DNA of 64,000 nt from Pseudomonadota bacterium (GTDB lineage Bacteria > Pseudomonadota > Alphaproteobacteria > Reyranellales > Reyranellaceae), in contig JAFEBU010000027.1 in NCBI GenBank assembly GCA_018242505.1, positions 1 through 64,000 of the forward strand, in the 5' to 3' direction. A program made the translations under genes and the position numbers. The first letter of the stretch is position 1. Every line of letters starts with the position of its first letter. Shown here piece by piece: positions 17,322-25,713 of the stretch. A model generated the notes under the pieces. That model was not told the origin of the DNA, searched no databases, and saw only the letters and a program-made list of their open reading frames with translations.

Positions 17322-17590
17322 ATGGCCCTGGCGGTTTATGTCGTGCTCGCGAACTTCGCCGAACTCGGGTGTCTGTCATGCGAGGGACTCTCCCAAGCGG
17401 GCAGACGCCTTCGGCGAGTTGGCGGAGAAGTGCGCGCTACAGCGTCAAGGATCTCTACGGGACGTAGGGGCAATACGATGTCACGGCGATCGTCGAAGCG
17501 CTCGACGATCTGACCGTCATTTCACTTTCGTTGAGCCTCGGCGCCCGGGCAATGTGCGCAGCCAGACGATGTGCGCATTCACGCCTGCAG
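17322..17590 (+). pseudogene. Decayed GYD-domain protein gene
   Basis: Across three frames one can read MALAVYVVLANF, then RDSPKRADAFGELAEKC, then SVKDLYGT-stop-GQYDVTAIVEA, then LSLSLG and NVRSQTM. These match in order the small (about 95-100 aa) GYD-domain family, whose consensus has SVKDLYWTLGQYDVV and SLGNVRTQT. At least two frame changes and an in-frame TAG break it. The 3' end runs into a 26-bp-period duplication. GYD proteins have no established function. Confidence 0.75.
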
Positions 17591-17623
17591 ACAGGAAGAC
17601 CCATTCACGCCTGCAGACAGGAA
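17576..17623. repeat. 26-bp-period direct repeat at end of GYD remnant
   Basis: A 22-bp sequence beginning CATTCACGCCTGCAGACAGG occurs at 17576-17597 and again at 17602-17623, identical, with 4 bp between. It lies between the GYD pseudogene and the stop of the NUDIX gene. Confidence 0.9.
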
Positions 17624-17648
17624 AACTATTGTCGAGAAGATGGCGCGG

Positions 17649-18245
17649 CTACAACGCCAGTCTCGCGATCCGCGGATCCGGGTTCGATCGCGCGAACAGG
17701 GAGAGCAGGAGGAGACTCGCCATCTGAGCCGCTTCCTGGATCGGCCGCCGGTCCGTGCGGAGATCGGCGGCGAATCGGTCCCACGGCACTTCGTGGATGC
17801 GGATGTTTTCGCTCGCGTCGGGTGCAGGGTCAGCGACCTTGCGGGCGTCGAGCGCGAGATAGGTTCGCATCCGGTTGGCAAGGCGCGCCGAAACCGGGAA
17901 CAGCGCGCCGAGATCGTGCCATTGTCCGCTGGCATGGCCGGTCTCCTCGAGCAGCTCACGCCGGGCGGCGGCCTCGGGCTTCTCGCCGGCATCGATCATG
18001 CCGGCGGGAAGCTCGATCAGCGTCCGTCCGACGGCGTGCCGGTATTGTTCGACCAGAACGATGTTCCCGGCCTCGGTGATCGCGATCACGGTCGCCCAGT
18101 CGGGTGCCTCGATCGTGTGATAGGGATCGAGCGTCTGGCCGTTGGGCAACAAGACCGTGTCGCTGCGCACCGTCAGCCACCGGTCCCGGAACGAATGGCG
18201 GGATGTGACGACCTTCCAGGGTTCGATCGGTGGTGTATCGGCCAC
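17649..18245 (-). CDS. NUDIX hydrolase
   Basis: A hydrolase of about 198 aa with a clear NUDIX box (AGMIDAGEKPEAAARRELLEETG), here GX5EX7REXXEEXG with the metal-binding glutamates. The flanking VIAITEAGNIVLVEQYRHAVG and PAGMID resemble the ADP-ribose/ADP-sugar pyrophosphatase group. The open frame extends to 18359, overlapping the upstream acyltransferase gene. GTG 18245 is preceded by GAAGGACAGGAAC, whereas ATG 18269 has no ribosome site, so I prefer the GTG. Substrate unproven. Confidence 0.87.
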   Translation of the reverse strand: MADTPPIEPWKVVTSRHSFRDRWLTVRSDTVLLPNGQTLDPYHTIEAPDWATVIAITEAGNIVLVEQYRHAVGRTLIELPAGMIDAGEKPEAAARRELLEETGHASGQWHDLGALFPVSARLANRMRTYLALDARKVADPAPDASENIRIHEVPWDRFAADLRTDRRPIQEAAQMASLLLLSLFARSNPDPRIARLAL

Positions 18246-18300
18246 GTTCCTGTCCTTCGCTCGCAGCATGAGGCTGGGCGATATGTGGAGTGTGCGAGAG

Positions 18301-19551
18301 TCAGGGCCTCTGGAGGGGCGCCTGGATGTCATGCAGGTGCAGCGATGCTGCGCCGTCACGGGCGATTCGATTGGGCTTCAATCCGAACCACGGCCGCAAC
18401 AGGGCGACACGTCGCACGGCCTCGAAGCTCAAGGCGCAGATCGCTACCGTCGAGACGATCAGGATCGTCGCTTCCAGAGCCAGCGGCAGATGGAGTACGA
18501 CAAGGAGATAGGCGACGATGATGATCGCCGGCTGATGGACGACGTAATATGGAAAGATCGCCTCGGTGAGATAGCGGCGCGCGGGTCCATCGCGGTCGGC
18601 GAGATAGCGGCGCGCAAAGCCGAAGGCCACGACGATCCAGCCCCATTGCTCGAAGCCGTAGACGAAGGCCATCGGCACCTTGACATCGAGCGGGATCGCG
18701 GGAACTCCCTGATAGTGCAGGGCATAGGTCGTGTGCGCGGCGTAGGCAAGGAACGCGATGGGCAATGCGATCCATCGCAAGGCGACGAAGCCGCGCCAGA
18801 TCTCCTTCGAGAAGATGAACAGAAACCCGAACAGGAAGGCGAGCATGTAGATCGCGTGCAGGTACCAGTCGTCGACCAGGTCATGGGTCTCGGGGAAGAA
18901 GTGCTCGAGGCCGATCCGGGCCAGGCTGAGCACGAGTGCCGGCACCACCAGCAGGCGCCATCCGCCAAGCCATCGCTCGCCCGACGCCTGCAGGCGCGTC
19001 AGCAAGGCCGGCCGGACGGCAAGCAGCACGAGCAGCAGGCTGGTATAGATCCAGAGATAGGCCACGAACCACAGGTGGTTCCAGTTGGGCATGGTCACGC
19101 AGTCGTCCGGCCGGCAGAAGCTGTGGTCGAACCGGAAATAGAGAAGCAGGAAGTGACCGAAGCCGCCGTGATATCTGAACTGCTCGATCACCCTGAGATA
19201 CATCTGCGGCGGCGTGAGAATCACGGTCGCGAACAGCAATGGGGGCAGAAGGAAAAGGCTGCGCGAATACCAGAGCCCGCGCGGCGTCAAGCGAATGCTC
19301 ATGAAGCGAGTGGCCGCACCCGAGATGATGAACAACAGAAGCAGCCGCCACGGCGTGCTCCAGTCCATCGGAATCTGCAGCCACGGCAGCAGGCGAGGGC
19401 TCTTCACCTCCCACTCCCACGGCACATAGAACATGCCGATATGAAAGAGGATCAGAAGCCCGAAGGCGCCGATGCGCAGCCAGTCGAGTTCGGTTCGTCG
19501 GCTTGCGGCGAGGGCGATAGGGTCGTTCTGCGCCGTCTTCACGGCCATCAC
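18301..19551 (-). CDS. Membrane acyltransferase, acyltransferase-3 family (OpgC/MdoC-like)
   Basis: A 416-aa membrane protein with about ten hydrophobic segments. It begins with the family signature RRTELDWLRIGAFGLLILFHIGMF and has the conserved NHLWFVAYLWIYT. These enzymes move acyl groups such as succinyl or acetyl onto extracytoplasmic glycans; the closest architecture I recognise is the OpgC/MdoC glucan-modifying type. No opgGH genes are nearby, so the acceptor is unknown. It is upstream of the NUDIX gene with 55 bp between. Confidence 0.85.
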   Translation of the reverse strand: MMAVKTAQNDPIALAASRRTELDWLRIGAFGLLILFHIGMFYVPWEWEVKSPRLLPWLQIPMDWSTPWRLLLLFIISGAATRFMSIRLTPRGLWYSRSLFLLPPLLFATVILTPPQMYLRVIEQFRYHGGFGHFLLLYFRFDHSFCRPDDCVTMPNWNHLWFVAYLWIYTSLLLVLLAVRPALLTRLQASGERWLGGWRLLVVPALVLSLARIGLEHFFPETHDLVDDWYLHAIYMLAFLFGFLFIFSKEIWRGFVALRWIALPIAFLAYAAHTTYALHYQGVPAIPLDVKVPMAFVYGFEQWGWIVVAFGFARRYLADRDGPARRYLTEAIFPYYVVHQPAIIIVAYLLVVLHLPLALEATILIVSTVAICALSFEAVRRVALLRPWFGLKPNRIARDGAASLHLHDIQAPLQRP

Positions 19552-20061
19552 ATGAGGTCCTTCAGATCTTCCTCTTCAGCGATTCGTGTCCGCTGAGGAG
19601 GAATCGTGCGAACGCCACGATGTGATGCCGAAGGGCATCGCCCAACCAGCAACCAAGCTGTGTTAGAGGAGGGCGATTGGTAACAAATTTGCGAGCGGCG
19701 ATATCGGCCCATCTGAATTTGGCGCCCCAAACCGCAATATTTTCGGCGACGTATCCGCCATCGGGTCGTGCTCGACCTGTCTGACTGGTTCTGACTGCCT
19801 GGACTGCAGACCGATTCCTGAAGGCCGGACGAAATGCCGAAAAAGGCCTTGTCGCATCTGGCGGCGCCAGCGTCTTTGGCACTCCGCATGAGGAATGACC
19901 TTCAACCCATTCCAGAATCTCCTGATTTTTTCTGGAATCGTGGTTCTCGGTGAGATATTATTTCGTCTGAAGTGCAGAGACTTGTGGACCTTTGCACGGC
20001 GATGGGAACGCTCGTTCCGCGGAACTCGGGACGAACGAGCATCTTGGGCAAGGTGTGTGGA
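19552..20061. other. 510-bp region without a recognisable gene
   Basis: Short open frames exist on both strands but none looks like a known protein. A 9-bp perfect inverted repeat ATTCCAGAA / TTCTGGAAT at 19909-19917 and 19930-19938, with a 12-nt T-rich loop, could be a hairpin. It may contain promoters for the divergent acyltransferase gene and the small gene at 20062. Confidence 0.45.
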
Positions 20062-20280
20062 ATGAGACATTTCGTAATTGCAGCGGCCATGCTGCTGGCC
20101 GCGCTGGTCGTCACTTTGGGCGCGGCGACCGTCCTGCAGGTCGTCGCCACGCGGCAGAAGTCGCCAACCGGGGCATTCATCGAGCCGGCGGCCCCAGCTT
20201 TCGCGCCGTTCACGACAAAGGAGCGTATGGGCCAAAGTTACCATCCGGCTCGCAGCGAGACCCGTTACACACGCGGATAG
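20062..20280 (+). CDS. Small membrane-anchored protein of unknown function
   Basis: A 72-aa peptide starting MRHFVIAAAMLLAALVVTLG. One N-terminal hydrophobic helix or uncleaved signal is followed by a short polar, Pro-rich tail. The open frame extends further up, but this ATG places the hydrophobic stretch at the N-terminus, and a weak AAGG lies upstream. I recognise no family. It could be an exported small protein or a chance open frame; coding is plausible but unproven. Confidence 0.45.
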   Translation: MRHFVIAAAMLLAALVVTLGAATVLQVVATRQKSPTGAFIEPAAPAFAPFTTKERMGQSYHPARSETRYTRG

Positions 20281-20436
20281 GAAACCGGCAACTCTCAACC
20301 GGGCGATCCGAACGCTTCGGAACTGAGTGCGTTCTTTTGTCGGTCCGGCGATGCGTCGTCGGATCGCATGATCTTGTGATCGCATCGGGCGTTGTGTCGG
20401 AGAGGAATGATCCGGGCGTCTCCCAAGGAGGATGCC

Positions 20437-20847
20437 GTGAGCGAACCTGTTTCGCACGATCGTCGACTCTCAGGGGCTTTTCATCCGCTGGTCTTCAAGC
20501 TCATGGTGGGCCTGGCTGCATGGTTTGTCCTGTCGTCCTGGGCTTTCGCCGGCGGCGGCGCGACCGACCTGGCACTCACGATGGTGACCTTCGTCTTCCT
20601 GGTCGGCGTCGCTCTTCCCGGCCTGATCGGACGGATCCGGCAGGCGCATCGGACGGAGCGGCCCGACGATGATGAATCGACCACCGGCCGCGACACCGTG
20701 TTTGGCAACTGGGTCCGAGACGATGTCGAACTGTGGACCGGACCGGTCAAGGGCAGGCTTGTCACCATCGAAACCCTTCTGCCGATCGCCGCTGTCGCTT
20801 TTGGCATGTCGGCGTTCGCCCTGGTGCTGCATTTCGTGGCCGGATAG
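20437..20847 (+). CDS. Two-helix membrane protein of unknown function (GTG start)
   Basis: A 136-aa protein beginning (GTG) VSEPVSHDRRLSGAFHPLVF. A strong AAGGAGG sits 5 nt before the GTG at 20437, which decides the start over upstream ATGs. Hydrophobic segments are about 20-40, 45-65 and near the C-terminus (LLPIAAVAFGMSAFALVLHF). A charged loop with FGNWVRDDVELWTGPVKGR lies between. It resembles small conserved hypothetical membrane proteins of rhizobia-like bacteria. Function unknown. Confidence 0.75.
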   Translation: MSEPVSHDRRLSGAFHPLVFKLMVGLAAWFVLSSWAFAGGGATDLALTMVTFVFLVGVALPGLIGRIRQAHRTERPDDDESTTGRDTVFGNWVRDDVELWTGPVKGRLVTIETLLPIAAVAFGMSAFALVLHFVAG

Positions 20848-21006
20848 CGGCTGCCATCGAGGGGCGTTTGCGGGGTGCGGCCGGCCCAGCGCCGGCCGAC
20901 GGCCAAGAGGCCACATGCCGATAGCGTCGAGATCGGCGGGTCCATCGCTCATTCGACAAGGCTGAACCGGCATGGCCGTGTTAGCGTCGAGCGGACAGGA
21001 GGAGCC

Positions 21007-22011
21007 ATGACCCAGACTTTCACGCGAGAACCCCGCAAGCTCGGCGGCAGCGCGCTCGGCGTCTTCCCGATCGGCCTCGGCTGCATGTCGCTCTCTGGCG
21101 CCTACGGCAAGAGCGACGATGCCCAGGGCATGCGCGTCATCCACCATGCAATCGATCGCGGCGTGACCCTGCTCGACAGCTCCGACATGTATGGCTGGGG
21201 CCACAATGAGATTTTGCTGGGCAAGGCCCTGGCGGGCGGGCGCCGGGACAAGGTCGTGCTGGCGACCAAGTTCGGCCAGACGCAGCGGCCCGGCGGCGCC
21301 AATGGCGTCGACGGCCGGCCGGACTATGTGAAGGCTGCCTGTGAGGCGAGCCTCAAACGCTTGGGCGTCGAGGTGATCGATCTTTACTACCAGCACCGCG
21401 TCGATCCCTCGGTGCCGATCGAGGACACGGTGGGCGCGATGGGCGAACTGGTGACGGCAGGCAAGGTGAGGGCTCTGGGCTTGAGCGAGGCGCGACCGGA
21501 AACGATCCGCCGCGCGCACAAGACCTTCCCGATCGCGGCCGTACAAAGCGAGTACTCGCTTCTCTACCGCGAGCAGGCGGAGGAAACGCTGCAGACGACA
21601 CGCGAGCTCGGCATCTCCTTTGTCGCCTATTCGCCGCTGGGCCGCAGCCTGCTGACCGGCGCGGTGCGCCAGGCGTCCGACATTCCCGAAGGTGACGGCC
21701 GCGGCCGTCACCCGCGCTTTACCCCGGACAACCTGGTGAGCAACCTCAAGCTCGTCTCTGCGATCGAGGCGATGGCCAGGGCCAAAGGCTGCACGCCGGG
21801 CCAGATCGCACTGGCGTGGCTGCTGGCGCAGGGCCCTGACATCGTGCCGATCCCCGGCACCAAGCACGTCGACCGCGTCGACGAGAACCTGGGCACGCTC
21901 GACGTGGCGCTCTCGCCCGACGACGCAGAGCGGCTTTCCGCGGCGCTGCCGCCCGGTGCGGCGGCGGGGACGCGCTACGCCGAAGCGCAGCTCAAGGCCG
22001 TTTATCTGTAG
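21007..22011 (+). CDS. Aldo/keto reductase
   Basis: A 334-aa NADPH-dependent oxidoreductase of the AKR superfamily. The catalytic tetrad region is visible as [14 protein letters not shown] (Asp, Tyr), ATKFG (Lys) and LYYQHRVDP (His), with a C-terminal cofactor region ending [17 protein letters not shown]. It begins [20 protein letters not shown] after AGGAGGAGCC. Substrate is unknown; the closest type is the general AKR13-like reductases. Its TAG stop at 22009 lies in the same frame as the adenylate cyclase gene that follows. Confidence 0.9.
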   Translation: MTQTFTREPRKLGGSALGVFPIGLGCMSLSGAYGKSDDAQGMRVIHHAIDRGVTLLDSSDMYGWGHNEILLGKALAGGRRDKVVLATKFGQTQRPGGANGVDGRPDYVKAACEASLKRLGVEVIDLYYQHRVDPSVPIEDTVGAMGELVTAGKVRALGLSEARPETIRRAHKTFPIAAVQSEYSLLYREQAEETLQTTRELGISFVAYSPLGRSLLTGAVRQASDIPEGDGRGRHPRFTPDNLVSNLKLVSAIEAMARAKGCTPGQIALAWLLAQGPDIVPIPGTKHVDRVDENLGTLDVALSPDDAERLSAALPPGAAAGTRYAEAQLKAVYL

Positions 22012-22023
22012 CGGAGTCGCTTC

Positions 22024-23889
22024 ATCCCGCCGACAGCTCCCGGCGGCAGTCGCCGCCTTGCCACCATCCTGTTCGCTGACGTCGCGGGCTATAGTCGGAT
22101 GATGCGTGCCGACGAGGAGCAGACCCTCGCCGACCTGCACAGGCATCTGGCGGAGTTGGTTCAGCCGGTTGTCGAACGTTTCCACGGCCGCATCGTGAAG
22201 ACCCTGGGCGATGGGGTATTTGCCGAGTTCGGCAGTGCCGTGGAAGCCTTGCGCGCCGCAATCGACCTGCAGCGCGGCATGGCGGAGCGCAATGCCGGCG
22301 TTCCCGAAAGTCGGCGACAGGCTTTCCGGATCGGCCTGCATCTGGGTGATGTGATCTCCGCGGACACCGACCTGTTCGGCGACACCGTCAATGTCGCGGC
22401 GCGCCTGCAGGCCCTGGCCGAGCCGGGCGCCGTCGTGCTGTCGAGCAGTGTGCACGAGCAGGTGAGGGACAAGATCTCGTTGCCGTTTCGCGATCTCGGG
22501 CGGCGCAGCCTGAAGAATATCGATCGCCCGGTGCAGGTCTACGCGCTCGACCCGACGGCCTGGTCGGCCAGGCCCCGTTGGGCTCCGAGACGGCGGCTAT
22601 GGGCTGCTGCGGCATTTGCCGTCGCCGTTGCGCTTGTGGCGGGCGCATATGTCCTGAGACCGCTTTCCATTCCCTGGCCCGGCCGGACGCCCGTCGTGCG
22701 CGCATTGCCGGCGGGAAACCCGTCGGTCGCCGTTCTTCCGTTTGCCAGCCAGGCCGGCGACTCCGGACCCGACTATTTCTCCGACGGCCTGACGGAGGAC
22801 GTCACCGCAGCCCTCGGCCGCTTCAAGCAACTCACCGTCATCGCCTATCCGGCGGTGCTGCCCTATCGCGGCAAGCCGCTGCCGCTCGCCAAGCTCGGCG
22901 AGGCGCTCAACGCGCACTACCTGGTGAGTGGCAGTGTGCGGCGCATGGGGCCGCGCCTGCGCGTTGCCGTCCAGCTTACGGATGCCACGAAGGGCACACA
23001 GCTCTGGGCCGACCAGTATGACGACGAGCTTGTCGACATATTCGACGTGCAGCAGCGCATCGCCCGCCGCGTCGCGGGCACGCTCGCCACCAGCCTGCAC
23101 CAGATTGCCCTCCAGCAGAGCCTGCGCAAGCCGACGACCGATCTCGACGCCTACGACCTGGTGTTGCGCGCCCGGTCGAGGGCGGCGACGGCGACCCGCG
23201 CCGGCAATCGCGAGGCGCGCGAGATTCTGGAGCGCGTGACGCACATGGCGCCCGACTATGCCGACGCTCATGCCGAACTGGCCGACGCGCATTTCCAGCG
23301 CGCGGTCTTCGGCTGGTCGGAGTTCGTCGACGACGACGTGCAGGCGGCCATCCGCGAAGCCCGGGAGGCGGCCACCATCGACGGCGACTGCGTGCTCGCC
23401 CACAGTGTCCTGGCCCGTGCCTACACGGCCCAGCAGAAATACGATCTGGGTCTGGCCGAGGCCGACCGGGCGTTGCAGCTCAATCCGAGCGACACGGACG
23501 CCCTTGCCGCACGCGCTTCGGTGCTGCTCTGGACGGGTCATGTCGATGGCTCGATCGAGGCGGCCGAAAATGCGCTCCGCCTCAACGACGGCGTAGGGCC
23601 CGAAGCCGCGCTCAATCTCGGCCTCGCCTATCTCCTCAACCGCCGCTTCTCGGATGCCATCAAACTCCTGGAGACGGCGCGGGTGCGCTATCCGGCCTAT
23701 CCGTTGCTCGATTTACCGCTCGCCGGAGCCTACGCCGAGGCCGGCCGCAGCGTGGACGCGGCGGCCGCGCTGGCTCGCGGGCGGCGCAAGAATCCCTATC
23801 TCACGCTCGACAGCTTCGGCTCGCGCTTCCAGGACGAGGCGCTGAAGCGTCGCGTCGGCGAGAGCTTGCGCAAGGCCGGGTGGGACTGA
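22024..23889 (+). CDS. Class III adenylate/guanylate cyclase with TPR repeats; no canonical start codon
   Basis: About 621 aa if begun at ATC 22024. The cyclase domain (about 10-180) has both metal-binding aspartates: D19 in TILFADVAGYS and D63 in KTLGDGVFAEF. A membrane helix (about 190-214) follows, then a TolB/FlgO-like segment (VAVLPFASQAGDSG, YFSDGLTEDVTAAL) and C-terminal TPR repeats. The first in-frame ATG (22099) would remove D19, and no ATG, GTG or TTG lies between the upstream TAG (22009) and 22099. ATC 22024 stands 7 nt after GGAG, where a start is expected. It may be a rare ATC start, a mutated start, or a gene fused by readthrough. The 3' end is duplicated at 24976. Confidence 0.8.
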   Translation: MPPTAPGGSRRLATILFADVAGYSRMMRADEEQTLADLHRHLAELVQPVVERFHGRIVKTLGDGVFAEFGSAVEALRAAIDLQRGMAERNAGVPESRRQAFRIGLHLGDVISADTDLFGDTVNVAARLQALAEPGAVVLSSSVHEQVRDKISLPFRDLGRRSLKNIDRPVQVYALDPTAWSARPRWAPRRRLWAAAAFAVAVALVAGAYVLRPLSIPWPGRTPVVRALPAGNPSVAVLPFASQAGDSGPDYFSDGLTEDVTAALGRFKQLTVIAYPAVLPYRGKPLPLAKLGEALNAHYLVSGSVRRMGPRLRVAVQLTDATKGTQLWADQYDDELVDIFDVQQRIARRVAGTLATSLHQIALQQSLRKPTTDLDAYDLVLRARSRAATATRAGNREAREILERVTHMAPDYADAHAELADAHFQRAVFGWSEFVDDDVQAAIREAREAATIDGDCVLAHSVLARAYTAQQKYDLGLAEADRALQLNPSDTDALAARASVLLWTGHVDGSIEAAENALRLNDGVGPEAALNLGLAYLLNRRFSDAIKLLETARVRYPAYPLLDLPLAGAYAEAGRSVDAAAALARGRRKNPYLTLDSFGSRFQDEALKRRVGESLRKAGWD

Positions 23890-23957
23890 TCATTGCATCG
23901 TCGCGGCCTTGAAGCGCCGCCAGTTCGTGGTCACGTGGGCGGCGGCGTTCCGCGGAT
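23778..23957. repeat. 180-bp direct repeat, copy A (cyclase 3' end plus remnant of YHS-gene 3' end)
   Basis: It matches 24976-25155 at a constant offset of 1,198 bp with no gaps and about 20 differences by hand count. Copy A covers the last 37 codons or so of the cyclase and then a 3' remnant of a convergent YHS gene. Confidence 0.9.
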
Positions 23958-24040
23958 AGGCTGACTGGGAAGGACCCGGGTTCACTTGAGGGAAGCCCCG
24001 CCGTCAATCCGAACACAACATCAACGAAGGCGGCCGAAGC

Positions 24041-24080
24041 AATTCGTGGCATCCCAGATCAATTCGTGGCGTCCCAGATG
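24041..24080. repeat. 20-bp tandem duplication
   Basis: AATTCGTGGCATCCCAGATC at 24041-24060 is followed immediately by a copy with two differences at 24061-24080. Confidence 0.9.
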
Positions 24081-24226
24081 TAGTCAGCAAGGTTCTTGAG
24101 AGGCTGAGCGGAGGAAGCAGCCGCCAAGAGGCTTGGTGGTGCGTTCATTCGAGTGCTGTGGGCGATCCGAGATGGCGTTGGGATCGCCAAGGCTTTTGAC
24201 TTGGCCGCAATGAAGCGGCGCTTCGC

Positions 24227-24619
24227 GTGCTCGATAGCTTGGCAGAGGGCACTAAGAACCACTTTAATGCCAGGTTGTTGCGAGGGGCGCTCAGTTCTTT
24301 GGTGGATCAACACGAAGTTGCGATGAGGGAATTGCTCCTGGCGGCTCAAGCAGTGAAAGCAACGAGGAGCCTATCCAAGATGGGCATCAACCACCTCGTC
24401 GCTTACGCAGTCCAATATTGGGAATACTCCGCGGATCAATTGGGAATACATCAAGTCACTAAGGAAGTTGCGGATGCCTTGAGCGTCGAAGGTCCGATCA
24501 ATCAATCCAACGTCCGAACGTCCCTAAAACACAAAGTCCGAATGTCCCTAAAACAAACGTCCCTAAAACAAAGGTATCCGTTGAAGGCGCAGTTCATTCG
24601 TAGCGATCTGCTTCAATAG
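24227..24619 (+). CDS. Hypothetical 130-aa ORF inside the repeat-rich insert
   Basis: It begins at GTG 24227. The first 95 residues look protein-like and helical (LLRGALSSLVDQHEVAMREL, LVAYAVQYWEYSADQLG). The last third is built from the GTCCCTAAAACA repeats (SLKHKVRMSLKQTSLKQ) and is probably not genuine protein. I recognise no family. It may be the 3' fragment of a mobile or accessory gene whose 5' part is lost. Confidence 0.3.
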   Translation: MLDSLAEGTKNHFNARLLRGALSSLVDQHEVAMRELLLAAQAVKATRSLSKMGINHLVAYAVQYWEYSADQLGIHQVTKEVADALSVEGPINQSNVRTSLKHKVRMSLKQTSLKQRYPLKAQFIRSDLLQ

Positions 24620-24624
24620 GCCGG

Positions 24625-24742
24625 AACCCAGAACGGCCTCGGTGGCGGGACGGTGGCTTTCCGAGCGGAATCCTATTACCTCACAAAACCCAGAACGGCC
24701 TTGGTGGCGGGATGGTGGCTTTCCGAACGGTATCCTATTACC
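24625..24742. repeat. 56-bp direct repeat, 62-bp period
   Basis: The segments 24625-24680 and 24687-24742 (both starting AACCCAGAACGGCC and ending TCCTATTACC) are nearly identical, with about four differences and 6 bp between. Confidence 0.9.
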
Positions 24743-24975
24743 CCATCGAGGGATGTGGTGAGAAAATGAGAAAGTGGTCCGAAATGCCGATGCCATCGGC
24801 ATCGGAGGCTTCTCATCCCGTGAGAAATTGTGAGAAAGCCGGTGAGAAAGCCCACTGCCCTGCCGACGACGACCTCGGGACGGTGCGATCGGGCTCACCT
24901 GCCGCTGTACCGCGAGCGAGGCGCTGCGGATCGGGTCGAGGTTGACCTCATCGGCAGGTCGAGCACTTCGCAGCG

Positions 24976-25155
24976 GAGGCGGAGCAAGAATCCCTGTCTC
25001 ACGCTCGACGGCTTCGGCTCGCGTTTCCAGGACGGGACGCCGAAGCGTCGTGTCGGCGAGAGTCTGCGCAAGGCCGGGTGGGACAGATCACTGCATCGTC
25101 GCGGATTTGAGGCGCCGCCAGTTCGTGGTCGCGCGAGCGGTGTTGTTCCGCGGAT
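24976..25155. repeat. 180-bp direct repeat, copy B (decayed cyclase 3' end plus intact YHS-gene 3' end)
   Basis: The partner of 23778-23957. In copy B the cyclase stop codon is lost, while the last 68 bp are the genuine C-terminal codons of the YHS gene on the minus strand. Confidence 0.9.
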
Positions 25156-25558
25156 CCTTGGCGAAGTTGGCGGGACCGGCGGCGCTGGCGAACACGTACA
25201 GGTTTCCATCGGAGATGATCCAATTACGGGGATCGGCCTCGCGCTTCACGCCCGCCGCCAGGTTCATGGTGCAGGCGCCGCCGAACTGGGGTGCGTACTT
25301 TTCGGGGGTCTTCCGAAACAGGTCGCGATGCTGGGCGCTGGCGAAGCGGTAGCGCTGGCCGTCCCAGGACAGTTCGTAGGCTGCGACGCCGGGAACCGGC
25401 TTGCCGTCGGTGAAGTAGGCGACCGGATCGTAGCCTTTCAGCGCCAGCCGTTGACCAGCGCCGGCGTCGCCTTGCGCCGCCGCTTCGCGCGACAGGATTG
25501 ATCCGATGGCAGGGATGAAGGCGGGCAGGGCCGCCAGCACGGTACGACGCTCGATCAT
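25088..25558 (-). CDS. Exported YHS-domain protein
   Basis: A 156-aa protein with an N-terminal signal (ERRTVLAALPAFIPAIGS, possibly Tat-like because of the RR). The YHS domain follows (LKGYDPVAYFTDGKPVPGV, YRFASAQHRDLFRKTPEKYA, PQFGGACTMNLAAG). YHS domains are small, often metal-associated modules; the single Cys in GGACTMN is typical. The start has AGGAGGG upstream. Its 3' end is the conserved tail seen in both copies of the 180-bp repeat, so an ancestral convergent cyclase/YHS arrangement is likely. Confidence 0.88.
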   Translation of the reverse strand: MIERRTVLAALPAFIPAIGSILSREAAAQGDAGAGQRLALKGYDPVAYFTDGKPVPGVAAYELSWDGQRYRFASAQHRDLFRKTPEKYAPQFGGACTMNLAAGVKREADPRNWIISDGNLYVFASAAGPANFAKDPRNNTARATTNWRRLKSATMQ

Positions 25559-25713
25559 CGTGCCCTCCTTGACGATGTCGTCTACCCCGCTCCGGAAATG
25601 GGGCTATAGAGCGGCAATGTAAATGGCTGATCGTGGGTGCGGATTTCGACGGTTGACGCCTCTCTCCACCGCTATCGATACTCCGCCCCCGAACGATGAC
25701 GAGGGGAGGACCG

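Larger units (their letters stand above)
23890..25087. other. Repeat-rich insert between cyclase and YHS genes
   Basis: About 1.2 kb bounded by the two 180-bp repeat copies. Inside are a 20-bp tandem duplication (24041), a doubtful 130-aa ORF (24227), three copies of GTCCCTAAAACA at about 24520-24570, a 62-bp-period duplication (24625) and a short palindrome CCGATGCC-ATC-GGCATCGG at 24787-24805. GTGAGAAA motifs also recur at about 24760-24850. The base composition looks less GC-rich than the flanks. No transposase is seen. Confidence 0.6.

Noticed and set aside
19562..19889. Two 106-113-codon minus-strand frames upstream of the small membrane gene
   Set aside because: No family resemblance, no ribosome site, and they overlap each other in different frames.
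22009..22011. TAG as a pyrrolysine or programmed readthrough codon
   Set aside because: Nothing in the window suggests pyrrolysine machinery, other genes use TAG as an ordinary stop, and an ATC start explains the cyclase more simply. Readthrough is kept only as an alternative in the finding.
20470..22455. A 661-codon minus-strand open frame over the aldo/keto reductase and cyclase
   Set aside because: Antisense to two recognisable enzymes; no family features.
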